From CALFMR01 sp035550595 (lineage in GTDB: Bacteria; Acidobacteriota; Vicinamibacteria; Vicinamibacterales; SCN-69-37), in contig DASZOV010000096.1 of the NCBI GenBank assembly GCA_035550595.1, positions 83,914-147,913 on the forward strand: DNA of 64,000 nt, in the 5' to 3' direction. Position numbers and translations under genes: made by a program. Under the pieces are notes generated by a model. That model ran no database searches and was not told where the DNA came from. It saw only the letters and a list, made by a program, of their open reading frames with translations. Below, piece after piece: positions 42,263 through 50,962 of the stretch (its first letter is position 1; every line of letters starts with the position of its first letter).

Positions 42263-43963
42263 ATGAACGCCAACAAGACACGCAAAGGGATCAGCCGGCG
42301 CGCATTTCTCGCCGCGACCGTGGCCGCGCCGACCGCCGCGACGGCATTGACCGCGGCTTCCGCCCAACGGCCGGCCGGCTCGGCGGCGCCGGCGGTCGTC
42401 AGTCGCGGCCGCCGGCGCAACGTCCTCTTCATCTCGACCGACGACATGTGCAACCGCCTGGGGTGCTACGGCGTGCCGGTCAAGTCGCCCAACCTCGATC
42501 GGCTCGCGCGCTCGGGGATCCGCTTCGATCGTCACTACTGCCAGTTCCCCTTGTGCGGTCCGTCGCGCACGTCGCTCATGACCGGCCTCGCGCCCGACAC
42601 GACGAAGGCGTGGGATCTCCGCACGGACTTCCGTCAGACGATCCCGCAGGTCGTCACGCTGTCGCAGCTCTTCCAGCAGAACGGCTACTTCACGGCGCGT
42701 TCGGGGAAGATCTACCACTACAACAACCCGAGTGAAATCGGCACGCCGGGATTCGACGATCCCGCCAGTTGGCAGCAGGTCTCCTATCCGGCGGGATTCG
42801 ATCGCACGCACGACGAAGGGCTCGTGCAGTTCTTCGCGCGCTCGGGAGGGGAAGGTGGTGCGGGCCGCGGACGAGGCGCGGGACGCGCTCGAGGCGCCGG
42901 TCAGGGACGTGGCGGCCGGGGCGGTCCAGCGGCACGTCCGCAGGACGGTCTGATGGAACCGACATGGCGACATGGCGGCACGGGGCCGAGCGGGACGATC
43001 CGCATCGCGCAGGACGGCTGCACGCCGACGCTGCCGTTCAGCCAGAACGGCGATCTGGGCGTGGCCCTGGCGGGACATCCGTCGGAAGGGAGTGACCAGG
43101 TCATCACCGACTACATGGTCGCCGAGGCCGCGATCGCGATGATGGCCGAGCACCGGAACGAGCCGTGGTTCATCGGGGCCGGCTTCTTCCGGCCCCACGT
43201 GCCGTTCATCGTGCCGTCGGCGTACTACGACCTGTACGACGTGAACGACATCGAGGTGCCGCCGTTCGATCCGTCCGAGCTGAGCGTGGCGCCGCCGATC
43301 GCCTATTCGTCCACGAATCCGAACGAGGGTATGACGCCACAGCAGCATCGCGAATGCCTGCGTGGGTACTACGCGGCCATCAGCTTCGTCGACGCGCAGG
43401 TCGGACGCCTGCTCGACGCGTTGCAGCGCCTCGGCCTGGCCGAGGACACGACCGTCGTCTTCTGGGCAGATCACGGCTACATGGTCGGCGAGCACGGCCA
43501 GTGGCAGAAGATGAAGCTGTTCGAGCCGTCCGCGCGCGTGCCGTTCATCATGGCGGGCGCGGGTGTGCCGACGACGGGCGGCGTGTGTCGGCGCACGTCG
43601 GAGCACCTGGATGTCTATCCGACGCTCGCCGATGTGTGCGGCCTGCAGGGCGCGCCGGCGAATCTGCACGGGCGCAGTCTGATGCCGCTGCTCAGCGATC
43701 CGAATGCGGCGTGGGATCGTCCCGCGGTCTCCCAGGTAACCCGCAACACGGCGTCGGGGCCGACGATGGGTTATTCGCTGCGGACCGAGCGCTATCGCTA
43801 CACGATGTGGGCGGGCGGCGCGGAAGGGGAGGAGCTCTACGACTACGAGACCGATCCACGCGAGCTTCGCAACCTCGCCGGCGATACGGGCTCAGAGACG
43901 TTGAAGTCCCAGTTGCGCGCGCGGCTCGAGACGATTGCCACGTCGCGCGGCATGACGGCGTAG
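42263..43963 (+). CDS. Tat-exported sulfatase, iduronate-2-sulfatase-like
   Basis: A 566-residue sulfatase with a twin-arginine signal (ISRRAFLAATVAAPTAAT). Metal ligands in VLFISTDDMCN, active-site motif CGPSR (Cys 98) and VVFWADHGYMVGEHG are intact. WDLRTDFRQTIPQVVTLSQL is closely like the first sulfatase of the locus, so the two are probably paralogs. A Gly/Arg-rich insert (about residues 195-230) lies between domains. GGAGG precedes the ATG. It follows the TonB receptor by 128 bp, across a strong hairpin. Confidence 0.93.
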   Translation: MNANKTRKGISRRAFLAATVAAPTAATALTAASAQRPAGSAAPAVVSRGRRRNVLFISTDDMCNRLGCYGVPVKSPNLDRLARSGIRFDRHYCQFPLCGPSRTSLMTGLAPDTTKAWDLRTDFRQTIPQVVTLSQLFQQNGYFTARSGKIYHYNNPSEIGTPGFDDPASWQQVSYPAGFDRTHDEGLVQFFARSGGEGGAGRGRGAGRARGAGQGRGGRGGPAARPQDGLMEPTWRHGGTGPSGTIRIAQDGCTPTLPFSQNGDLGVALAGHPSEGSDQVITDYMVAEAAIAMMAEHRNEPWFIGAGFFRPHVPFIVPSAYYDLYDVNDIEVPPFDPSELSVAPPIAYSSTNPNEGMTPQQHRECLRGYYAAISFVDAQVGRLLDALQRLGLAEDTTVVFWADHGYMVGEHGQWQKMKLFEPSARVPFIMAGAGVPTTGGVCRRTSEHLDVYPTLADVCGLQGAPANLHGRSLMPLLSDPNAAWDRPAVSQVTRNTASGPTMGYSLRTERYRYTMWAGGAEGEELYDYETDPRELRNLAGDTGSETLKSQLRARLETIATSRGMTA

Positions 43964-43989
43964 TCGACCCGCGGACACGCGCGCCGGCG

Positions 43990-45225
43990 TCACTTCCAGA
44001 AATACGTCGCGACGATGCGAGGCGGACCGGCCACGTCGCCGGTGACCGTCGTCGCGATGACGAGCTCGACGTTCTGTCGGTCCCATCCGGCTGGCGCGGT
44101 TGTCGCCAGCCGGTCGAGATATTCCCGCGTCGTCAGCAGCTCTCCGGCGGCCGAGGTGCCCCAGCGCCGAATGCCGCCGAAGCATACGACGTGTTGTCCG
44201 GACGCGGGATCGCGCACGCGCGCGATCAACGCGAAATCTTCGACAACGGCTTCCGGCGTGACGGACGAATCGAACCGCGTGGCCCAACCCGGCGCGTCAG
44301 GATGGTCGTTGTCCACGATGCGTCCTCGGTTCGACCGATCGAGGCGGAAGCGCAGGCCGTCGGTGATCTTGCGTGTCCATGGATTGTTGAACGCGCCGAT
44401 GGCCACCATCGGCTGAGCGCGCAAGTCGGCGAAGTCGAGGGCGTCGGTCGACTTGACCTCGAACGGGCGCGTCTCGCGGTCGAGGAATCCGGCGACGCGT
44501 GCGGCGGCCCTGGCCGCGTGGACCGTCACCGTGTCGCGCACGCCGGGCATCGCCGGGCCGACGACGACCGCGACGGTTCCGGGAGAAGTGAGCACCGGTC
44601 TCCAGAAACGTTCGATGGAATTCGTCGCCGATGCCGCGTGTACGAGAAACGCCGTCGTCACGCCAACGATGGCGCAGACGCCGGCTGCGACGATCAATCG
44701 ATGACTCCATCGCGGCGTTCGACCGGCTGCCGTCCACGCGTCAGGCGGCGGCGTGCGGACGGCCGCGGTTTGCGCGTCTCGCGACGTCGCGGCCGGTGGC
44801 TCGGCGTCAGGCGCCGTCGTTGGGCGCATCGGGTTCGTCGGATGGCGTTGCGATTCGCCTGCCAAGAAGCTGTCGAGGTCCGCGCGCTGAATCTGCGTGA
44901 TGTCCCCGGTGAACTGATAGCCGCGGCCCGATACGGTCAGGATGTAGTCGTGTTCCCGATCGTGCTGGCGCATCGCCTGGCGGAGCACCGAGATGCTGCG
45001 ATCCAGGTTGTTCTCCTCGACGATGACGTCCGGCCACACGATCCTGAAGATGTCGTTCCGCTCGACGAGCGAGCCGTGCCGCTCGACGAGCGTCATGAGC
45101 ACGGCGAACGCTTTCCGCGAGATGGCAAGGGCCGTGTCGCCGTAATAGAACGTCTGCAGGGCCGGATCGATCGTGAACGATCCGAAGCGGTAGAGGACAT
45201 CGGACGCGGTAATGGGACGCTTCAT
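43990..45225 (-). CDS. CadC-like winged-helix regulator with unrecognised extracytoplasmic domain
   Basis: A 411-residue one-component regulator. The DNA-binding domain (about 10-105) reads FRIVWPDVIVEENNLDRSIS and YILTVSGRGYQF, very similar to the first CadC-like protein. A Pro/Ala-rich linker leads to one transmembrane helix (LIVAAGVCAIVGVTTAFLVHA, near 190). The C-terminal about 200 residues (TSPGTVAVVVGPAMPG; FADLRAQPMVAIGAFNNPWT; VVCFGGIRRWGT) are not PD40 repeats and I cannot name the fold. It is convergent with the preceding sulfatase gene. The start at 45225 is chosen because it opens the DNA-binding domain. Confidence 0.82.
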   Translation of the reverse strand: MKRPITASDVLYRFGSFTIDPALQTFYYGDTALAISRKAFAVLMTLVERHGSLVERNDIFRIVWPDVIVEENNLDRSISVLRQAMRQHDREHDYILTVSGRGYQFTGDITQIQRADLDSFLAGESQRHPTNPMRPTTAPDAEPPAATSRDAQTAAVRTPPPDAWTAAGRTPRWSHRLIVAAGVCAIVGVTTAFLVHAASATNSIERFWRPVLTSPGTVAVVVGPAMPGVRDTVTVHAARAAARVAGFLDRETRPFEVKSTDALDFADLRAQPMVAIGAFNNPWTRKITDGLRFRLDRSNRGRIVDNDHPDAPGWATRFDSSVTPEAVVEDFALIARVRDPASGQHVVCFGGIRRWGTSAAGELLTTREYLDRLATTAPAGWDRQNVELVIATTVTGDVAGPPRIVATYFWK

Positions 45226-45261
45226 GGTTCTGACCCGGTTTCTGTGTTCGTCATCGCGTCG

Positions 45262-45318
45262 AAAAAAAAAAAGGCCGTACATGCACAAAGGCCCGGCACC
45301 TTGCGGTTCCGGGCCTTT
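45262..45318 (-). terminator. Terminator-like hairpin with T tract, minus strand
   Basis: Read on the minus strand: AAAGGCCCGG and CCGGGCCTTT pair over 10 bp (45287-45318; inner pairs extend it), and 14 nt later comes an unbroken run of 11 T (45272-45262). It lies 203 bp downstream of the octaheme cytochrome gene and 37 bp upstream of the CadC-like gene, so it should end the sulfatase-cytochrome transcript or act as a leader attenuator for the regulator. The gap between stem and T run is longer than usual. Confidence 0.65.
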
Positions 45319-45520
45319 GAGCTGTCGGGATGTCGTGAAGGGCAGGTGGAGTCAGGCGCTCCTGCCGAAGACAATTCGCCGCGCACCGGAACGTTGTCCG
45401 ATGGAATGACACGCGCGCGAGTTGTGACGATGCATCGTTGGCGTTCGAGTATTGAAGCCGCGCGCCACCTTTGTCAAGGGGACGTTCGCGCGTTTTTGCG
45501 TTCTTCCGGCTCCGCCTCGT

Positions 45521-47908
45521 TCATCGCGGCGCCGCACGCAGTTCGTCGGCCAGCGCCCGTGCGTCGCGGTCCTGTGGATCCAGTTCGATGAGACGGTTCG
45601 CATGCCGTCGCGCGTCGTCGAAGTGGCCGGCATCGCGCTCGATCGCGGCAAGCGCCAGCAGAACATCCCGATCGTCAGGCTGATGGGCGAGCGCGGCCTC
45701 GAGCTCGCGAATCGCCGCGGTTGATTGCCCCGCGCCGTTCAGCGCCAGCGCATACGCGTAACGGAAGCGGACATCGGACGGCGCGAGCGCTGCCGCGCGT
45801 TGGAACGCCGTGAGCGCGTCGGAGGCACGATGCGATCGCGTCAACGAGAGCGCGAGCGCGTACTGGAGGTCCGCGTCCTTCGGAAGGCGCGTCACGCCAG
45901 CGCGAAGCGCGGTTTCGGCGCCGGGCTCGTCACCTCGCGCCCGTAGGAGTTCGGCGAGGTTGACGTATGCCGGCGCGAAGTCCGGTGCCATGGCAAGCGC
46001 CGCGCGATATTCGCGCTCCGCTTCGTCCGGTCGGCCGCTGTCGGCGAAGAAGACGCCGAGCGAGAGCCGGTGCTCGGGCCGATCGGCGTTGAACCGCTCG
46101 GCCGCGACGAGCTCCTCGGCCGCGCGATCGAACGCGCGCCGGTCGTCGGGGGAAAGCTGAGCCGAGGCCGCTGCGAGTTGACGCGCCGCGAGAATGCGCA
46201 CCGATCGGATTGGATCGCGGAGGAGCGGCGCGACGCGCGAGACGCGATCGGCCGGCGCGACGGTGTCGAACGTGTGAAGCGCGGCCTGGCGCACCATCGC
46301 GTCCGTATCAGCGAGCGCTCCGGCCGCGACACTGGCTGAGCCCGGTGCGTTCGCGAGCCGCTCGAGCGCCGACGCGCGCACGATAGCCGGTTCGCCTGCC
46401 GATGACGCCACGCGCGCAACGGCGGTCGCGGCGCCCGCGCGGTGCGTGTCGAAATCAGCGAACGCCTGCGCGAAGTCCTGAAATCCTGTTGGGTCGTGTC
46501 CGTACCAGCCGCGAACGGCATCAGCCGCCCAGGCCGCGGTCCGGTCGCGATGACAGCCGTTGCACGCGTTGGGTGATCCCGTGCTGGCAGTGAGATCGGG
46601 TCGCGGCACGCGCAGGCTGTGATCGCGCCGCTCGTCGATCTGCATGTAGGTCCGCGCCGGCATGTGGCACGCGACGCACGACGCTCCCGGGCTCGTCGCG
46701 GCGTGATGATGATGCGTCGGACTGTCGTAACGCGTCGCCACGTGACACGTGGTGCAGAGCGCGTTGCCCTCGCGCCGAATCTTGCCGCTGTGCGGTTCGT
46801 GACAGTCGCTGCACGTCACGCCGGCGTTCGCCATGCGGCTCTGGAGAAACGACGCGTAGATGTAGACTTCGTCGCGCTGCTGTCCGTCCGGGAAATACAA
46901 GCCGGATTGGATCGTCGCCGGCTCGTAGAAGTCGCCAAACGCGTCGCCTGCGACGTACCCATCGGCGAACTGCGCGCGGCGCGAGTGACAGACGGCGCAC
47001 GTCTCGATTTCGCGTGACGTGGTCCTTGGCGCACTCCGCGCGGGCTGGCCGGTCGTCGGGTTGACCGCCCACTGCACGCCCGCTCGTTCGGTGAGATGGA
47101 TCGTCAAGCCGTTGTCGGTCGCTGCCGTCGCGCCCCGTTCGTTCTTCGCGCGCGCGGCCCAGGCAACGTGTGCCGATCCTGGCCCATGACACGCCTCGCA
47201 CGTCACGTTCACCGCGGACCACGTCGTCTGGAAGGTGTCAGTCGTCGCGTCGTAGCGCTTGCGGACGTTCGTCGAGTGACAGTCCGCGCACATGAAGTTC
47301 CAATTCTGCTCACGGCCCGTCCAGTGCAGCGGATCCGTGTGATCGATCGACTCGTTCGGATAGAGCGAGAACCAGCGCTGGCCGCCCGCGGCTTTGGGCC
47401 GGCTGTCCCACGCGATCGACAGCGCCTGCAACCGGCCGCGCGGCTGCTCGAGGAGATACTGCTGCAGTGGAAACACGCCGAACGTGTACCGAACGGCGAA
47501 ATCCCGCAGCGTCCCGTCTGCGTCGTCGGTGTGGACCCAGTAGCGGCCGTCGCGCTGGCTGAACGTCGTATTGACGTTGCCGCGCCGGAACGAACTGCCG
47601 TCGAAAAGGCCCGTGACCGTCGTCGCGTTCGGCGTGGCCATCGCTTCGGCGTGCTGCGACCCGTGCCACGCGTCATAGGCCTCGCGATGGCAGCCCGCGC
47701 ACGCTTCGGCGCCGACGTAGGTCGCGTCGCGGTGTGGAACCGTTGGCGGCGTGCTGGCCGTGCGGTCGTTTCCCCGCGCCGCGCGCCATCGCCATGCGCC
47801 AACCGCCGCGAGGCCCACGACGAGCCCCACCGCGACAACGACCGGCCAATGCCACGAATGACCGCCCGTCCGGGCGGGACGGCCCGGACGACGGCGCGAG
47901 CCACTCAT
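45521..47908 (-). CDS. Membrane-anchored octaheme cytochrome c with TPR domain
   Basis: A 795-residue protein. An N-terminal anchor (VVVAVGLVVGLAAVGAW, about 24-40) is followed by eight CxxCH heme sites (CAGCH, CADCH, CEACH, CAVCH, CSDCH, CTTCH, CVACH, CNGCH), spread over about residues 70-455, as in the cytochrome c554/multiheme family. The second half has HEAT-like helices (about 490-590) and TPR repeats (about 615-790; GRPDEAEREYRAALAMAPDF, SDALTAFQRAAALAP). It should sit on the periplasmic side and move electrons; the TPR part probably binds a partner. It starts 13 bp after the sulfatase stop, in the same operon. Confidence 0.9.
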   Translation of the reverse strand: MSGSRRRPGRPARTGGHSWHWPVVVAVGLVVGLAAVGAWRWRAARGNDRTASTPPTVPHRDATYVGAEACAGCHREAYDAWHGSQHAEAMATPNATTVTGLFDGSSFRRGNVNTTFSQRDGRYWVHTDDADGTLRDFAVRYTFGVFPLQQYLLEQPRGRLQALSIAWDSRPKAAGGQRWFSLYPNESIDHTDPLHWTGREQNWNFMCADCHSTNVRKRYDATTDTFQTTWSAVNVTCEACHGPGSAHVAWAARAKNERGATAATDNGLTIHLTERAGVQWAVNPTTGQPARSAPRTTSREIETCAVCHSRRAQFADGYVAGDAFGDFYEPATIQSGLYFPDGQQRDEVYIYASFLQSRMANAGVTCSDCHEPHSGKIRREGNALCTTCHVATRYDSPTHHHHAATSPGASCVACHMPARTYMQIDERRDHSLRVPRPDLTASTGSPNACNGCHRDRTAAWAADAVRGWYGHDPTGFQDFAQAFADFDTHRAGAATAVARVASSAGEPAIVRASALERLANAPGSASVAAGALADTDAMVRQAALHTFDTVAPADRVSRVAPLLRDPIRSVRILAARQLAAASAQLSPDDRRAFDRAAEELVAAERFNADRPEHRLSLGVFFADSGRPDEAEREYRAALAMAPDFAPAYVNLAELLRARGDEPGAETALRAGVTRLPKDADLQYALALSLTRSHRASDALTAFQRAAALAPSDVRFRYAYALALNGAGQSTAAIRELEAALAHQPDDRDVLLALAAIERDAGHFDDARRHANRLIELDPQDRDARALADELRAAPR

Positions 47909-47921
47909 GACTGGAGAGTGT

Positions 47922-49517
47922 CTAGCGGATGCTCTCCTCCGGCAACTCCTGACCGATGCCCTCGTCGAGCGGCATCTTGTCGGGCCAGGCGCCGAGCGCG
48001 ATGAGCTGCTGGTCGAGCTCCGCGTGCATCTGCTCGACGCGATAGCGATAGCGCGGGTCGTTGATGAGGTTGACGATCTCGTCCGGATCGTCGGTCAGAT
48101 GGTAGAGCTCGGCCATGTGCGGCTTCGGCGAGTTCGGATACCGCACGTATTTCCATTCCGACGTGCGAAGCGCGCGGACGTTCGGCGTGTAGGGAAACTG
48201 CTTCTCGTAGTTGTACATGTAGACGTAGCTCGTCCGCCACGTCGAATCCGGATGTCCCTGCGCGATGCTCTTCCACGATCGGCCCTGCATCTTCGGGCCG
48301 GCCGGCAGCCCGACCATGTCGAGAATCGACGGCGCGAAGTCGGTCGTCAGCACCATCTGGTCCACGACGCGCGGCTGGGTCGGCGGCGTGAGGCCGGGAT
48401 AGCGCACGACGAGCGGCACGCGGATCGTCGGCTCGTGCGCCGTCCGCTTGTCGACCATGCCGTGCTCGCCATCGAGCAGCCCGTGGTCCGACGTGAAGAT
48501 GAAGATCGTGTTGTCGAGCTCGCCGAGTTGCTGGAGCAACGCGTAGATCCGCCCCACGCTGTCGTCCACGCTCAGGATGGTCCGCCAGTACGAGCGGATC
48601 ATCTCCTCGAAGGCCGTGACGCCTTCGGGACTGCGATCCGGGAAGTTCTTCCGATAGGTGAACAACGGCCCGTAGATGCCGTGCCACGTGGGCAGCCGCT
48701 CCTTGTACCACTCCGGCTTGTCGTCGAGCATGAAGGCCGACGGCGGATAAGGGATGTGCACGTCGGCGAAGGCGTTCTTGTACTTGTCCTCCGGCACGTA
48801 GAAGCTGTGCGGCGCCTTGTGGCCGATCATGATCGCCCACGGCTTGCCGTCCGTACGGCCGCGGATCCACTGTTCGGCGAGGTCGGTGACGATCGTCGTG
48901 TAATAGCCCGGGATGACGTGGCGCTCGCCGCCGTTGATGCGCCACTCGGTGCCGTAGTAATCGCCCTGTCCGCGATGCGTGGCGAAGTAGTCGAAGCCCG
49001 GGCGTGGCGCGTCGTTGTCTTCGCCCATGTGGTACTTGCCGACGTACGCGGTCTCGTATCCGATCTTCTGCAGATCCCGCGGCCAGGTCTCCGCGTCGTC
49101 GGGGAACTCGGTGAAGTTGTTCGTGACGCCGTGGATGTGCGCGTACTCGCCGGTCTGGATCGTCGCGCGGCTCGGCGAGCACAGCGCCGTCGTCGCAAAC
49201 GCGTTGCGGAAGTACACGCCCTCGTGCCCGAGCCGATCGATGTTCGGCGTCTTGAGCGGGCCGCTCTTCGGGTTCAGCGAGATCGCGTCCCACCGCTGAT
49301 CGTCGGTCAGCACGAAGACGATGTTGGGGTGCGCCGGCACGACGGGCGTTGCCTTGCGCGCGCAGGCGCCCATCGTCAGCGCGGCGGCGGCGATTGCCAG
49401 CATGCCGAGGCGACCGACGGCACGCGGGACCGGCCGTCCGGCATCACCGGAGCGGCCGGGGCGTGTCATCTGCAGAGACAACGGAGATCGACGAGGGGCA
49501 GGGTGCGGGAGAGACAT
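47922..49517 (-). CDS. Sulfatase, probable lipoprotein
   Basis: A 531-residue sulfatase. A basic N-terminus is followed by a hydrophobic segment ending in a lipobox-like site (LTMGAC, near residue 52). The metal-binding NIVFVLTDDQRWDA, active-site motif CSPSR (Cys 113) and IFIFTSDHGLLDGEHG are intact. TYRKNFPDRSPEG and HGIYGPLFT place it among choline/iduronate-like sulfatases but the substrate is unknown. Start at 49517 is tentative; an in-frame ATG at 49469 is possible. It has its own good promoter and is followed 13 bp later by the octaheme cytochrome gene. Confidence 0.92.
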   Translation of the reverse strand: MSLPHPAPRRSPLSLQMTRPGRSGDAGRPVPRAVGRLGMLAIAAAALTMGACARKATPVVPAHPNIVFVLTDDQRWDAISLNPKSGPLKTPNIDRLGHEGVYFRNAFATTALCSPSRATIQTGEYAHIHGVTNNFTEFPDDAETWPRDLQKIGYETAYVGKYHMGEDNDAPRPGFDYFATHRGQGDYYGTEWRINGGERHVIPGYYTTIVTDLAEQWIRGRTDGKPWAIMIGHKAPHSFYVPEDKYKNAFADVHIPYPPSAFMLDDKPEWYKERLPTWHGIYGPLFTYRKNFPDRSPEGVTAFEEMIRSYWRTILSVDDSVGRIYALLQQLGELDNTIFIFTSDHGLLDGEHGMVDKRTAHEPTIRVPLVVRYPGLTPPTQPRVVDQMVLTTDFAPSILDMVGLPAGPKMQGRSWKSIAQGHPDSTWRTSYVYMYNYEKQFPYTPNVRALRTSEWKYVRYPNSPKPHMAELYHLTDDPDEIVNLINDPRYRYRVEQMHAELDQQLIALGAWPDKMPLDEGIGQELPEESIR

Positions 49518-49564
49518 GTCGCCATGACCGTACCGTCTTCCTCGCGGGCCGGCAACATGTTTGA

Positions 49565-49592
49565 TTTATAGGCGCCCGCGAATTCTTTACAA
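49565..49592 (-). promoter_or_regulatory. Sigma-70-type promoter of the sulfatase-cytochrome operon
   Basis: On the minus strand, TTGTAA (49592-49587) and TATAAA (49570-49565) are separated by 16 bp, 48 bp upstream of the sulfatase start. The -35 overlaps GCGCTTGTAAAG, which resembles one half of LacI/XylR-type operators, and the XylR-like gene ends 10 bp upstream. Confidence 0.65.
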
Positions 49593-49601
49593 GCGCTGCG
49601 C

Positions 49602-50822
49602 TCACCCCTGCGGGGGGCAGGCTGAGATTCGGGCGGCGCCGCTGTCGGCGATGCCGCGGCGATATTGGGCGGGCGTCTCCCCGTAGGTCCGGGCGAACGC
49701 GGTCGTCATGTGCTGAACCGACAGGAAACCGCCGAGCGTCGCGACCTGCTTCAGCGGGATGTCGGTCCGTGAGATGAGATCGCGCACGCGTCCGAGACGC
49801 GCCGATCGGATCGACTCGGCGATCGACGTTCGAAGCCGCGCGCGGAACCGCTGCTCGAGCGCGCGTCGCGAGAGCGGAGACGCGGCGACGACATCGGCGA
49901 CGTGAACGGGATCGGCCACGTGCTCGGCGATGAACGTCAGGGCACGCGCCACATCGGGGTCATCGACCGTGGCCGCCGACGACCTCCGCGCGATGACCGA
50001 CACCGGGCTGACCAGGTGCGGCCGCGCGTCGACCGACGCGCCGCCGAGGATGCGGTCGAGCAGCCGCGCCGCCGAGTAGCCGAGCCGCACGGCGCCCTGC
50101 TCGATGCTGCTGAGCGCGGGATGACAGAGATGACACTGCAGATCGTCGTTGTCCACGCCGACGACGGCGACTTCGTCCGGGACGCTGAGACGCAGCACGC
50201 GGCAGGCGTGCAGCAGCCGGCGTCCGAGCGCGTCGTGCGCGGCCATGATGCCCACCGGCTTGGGCAGCCCGCGCAGCCACGTCTCGAGACGATCCATCGA
50301 CGCGTCGAGATCGTGAGGACTCGCGGGCAGATGGAGGATCGCGGTCGCGAATCCGCGCGCGCCCACGCGCGAGACGAACGCGCGTTCGCGTTCGTCGGAC
50401 CAGGCCGCTGACGTCGGATCGGCATAGCCGCAGAAGGCGAACGACGTCACGCCGGCCGCCAGCAGGTGATCGGCCGCCAGGTCGCCAATCTGGACGTTGT
50501 TCGCACGGAACGACGGCACGCGCGTCGTGAGCGCCGCGGCAATCCCGCCGACGCCGACGACCGGCACGCGCGACGATCCGGCGAGCCGCGACATGGCGGG
50601 ATGATTCAAGTCCGCGATGATCCCGTGAACGCCCGACGATTCGAGCGCGGTGCTGCGCCGCGCCGCGACCTCGGCGTCGAGCGTGACCGTCAGATGACCG
50701 TGTTCACCGAGATAGGCGGCCACGCCGCGCAGGACCTTGACGTCGTAGGCCGAGCGCGCGTCGAACAGCAGGCCGATCGTCCGATCGGCCGCTCCAGCGG
50801 AGGAAGCCGCCATTTGAGCCAT
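49602..50822 (-). CDS. XylR-type transcriptional regulator (sugar-binding domain plus AraC helix-turn-helix)
   Basis: A 406-residue regulator. A periplasmic-binding-protein-like sensor domain of the LacI/XylR type fills residues about 10-280 (IGLLFDARSAYDVKVLRGVAAYL in part; VAVVGVDNDDLQCHLCHPALSSIEQG is diagnostic). The C-terminal about 100 residues form an AraC-type DNA-binding domain (SPLSRRALEQRFRARL; VATLGGFLSVQHMTTAFARTYG). E. coli XylR has the same order and senses xylose. It lies directly upstream of the sulfatase-cytochrome operon, so it probably senses a released sugar and controls that operon. Start at 50822 is tentative. Confidence 0.9.
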   Translation of the reverse strand: MAQMAASSAGAADRTIGLLFDARSAYDVKVLRGVAAYLGEHGHLTVTLDAEVAARRSTALESSGVHGIIADLNHPAMSRLAGSSRVPVVGVGGIAAALTTRVPSFRANNVQIGDLAADHLLAAGVTSFAFCGYADPTSAAWSDERERAFVSRVGARGFATAILHLPASPHDLDASMDRLETWLRGLPKPVGIMAAHDALGRRLLHACRVLRLSVPDEVAVVGVDNDDLQCHLCHPALSSIEQGAVRLGYSAARLLDRILGGASVDARPHLVSPVSVIARRSSAATVDDPDVARALTFIAEHVADPVHVADVVAASPLSRRALEQRFRARLRTSIAESIRSARLGRVRDLISRTDIPLKQVATLGGFLSVQHMTTAFARTYGETPAQYRRGIADSGAARISACPPQG

Positions 50823-50962
50823 TGCGGATGGGCTGATTGTAGCAGCCCGCCGCCGCGAGCGGGCCCACAATCGTCGCTGGCGGCACCGTCCGCGTGCGGC
50901 GACGATGGGCGCGCGGCAATTTGTCGCAGACGAACGTCCCTGCCGGGTGAGATGATCAGCAG

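Noticed and set aside
45226..45520. Riboswitch in the leader of the CadC-like gene
   Set aside because: A terminator-like hairpin is present, but no known aptamer consensus could be recognised; it is better explained as the end of the upstream operon.
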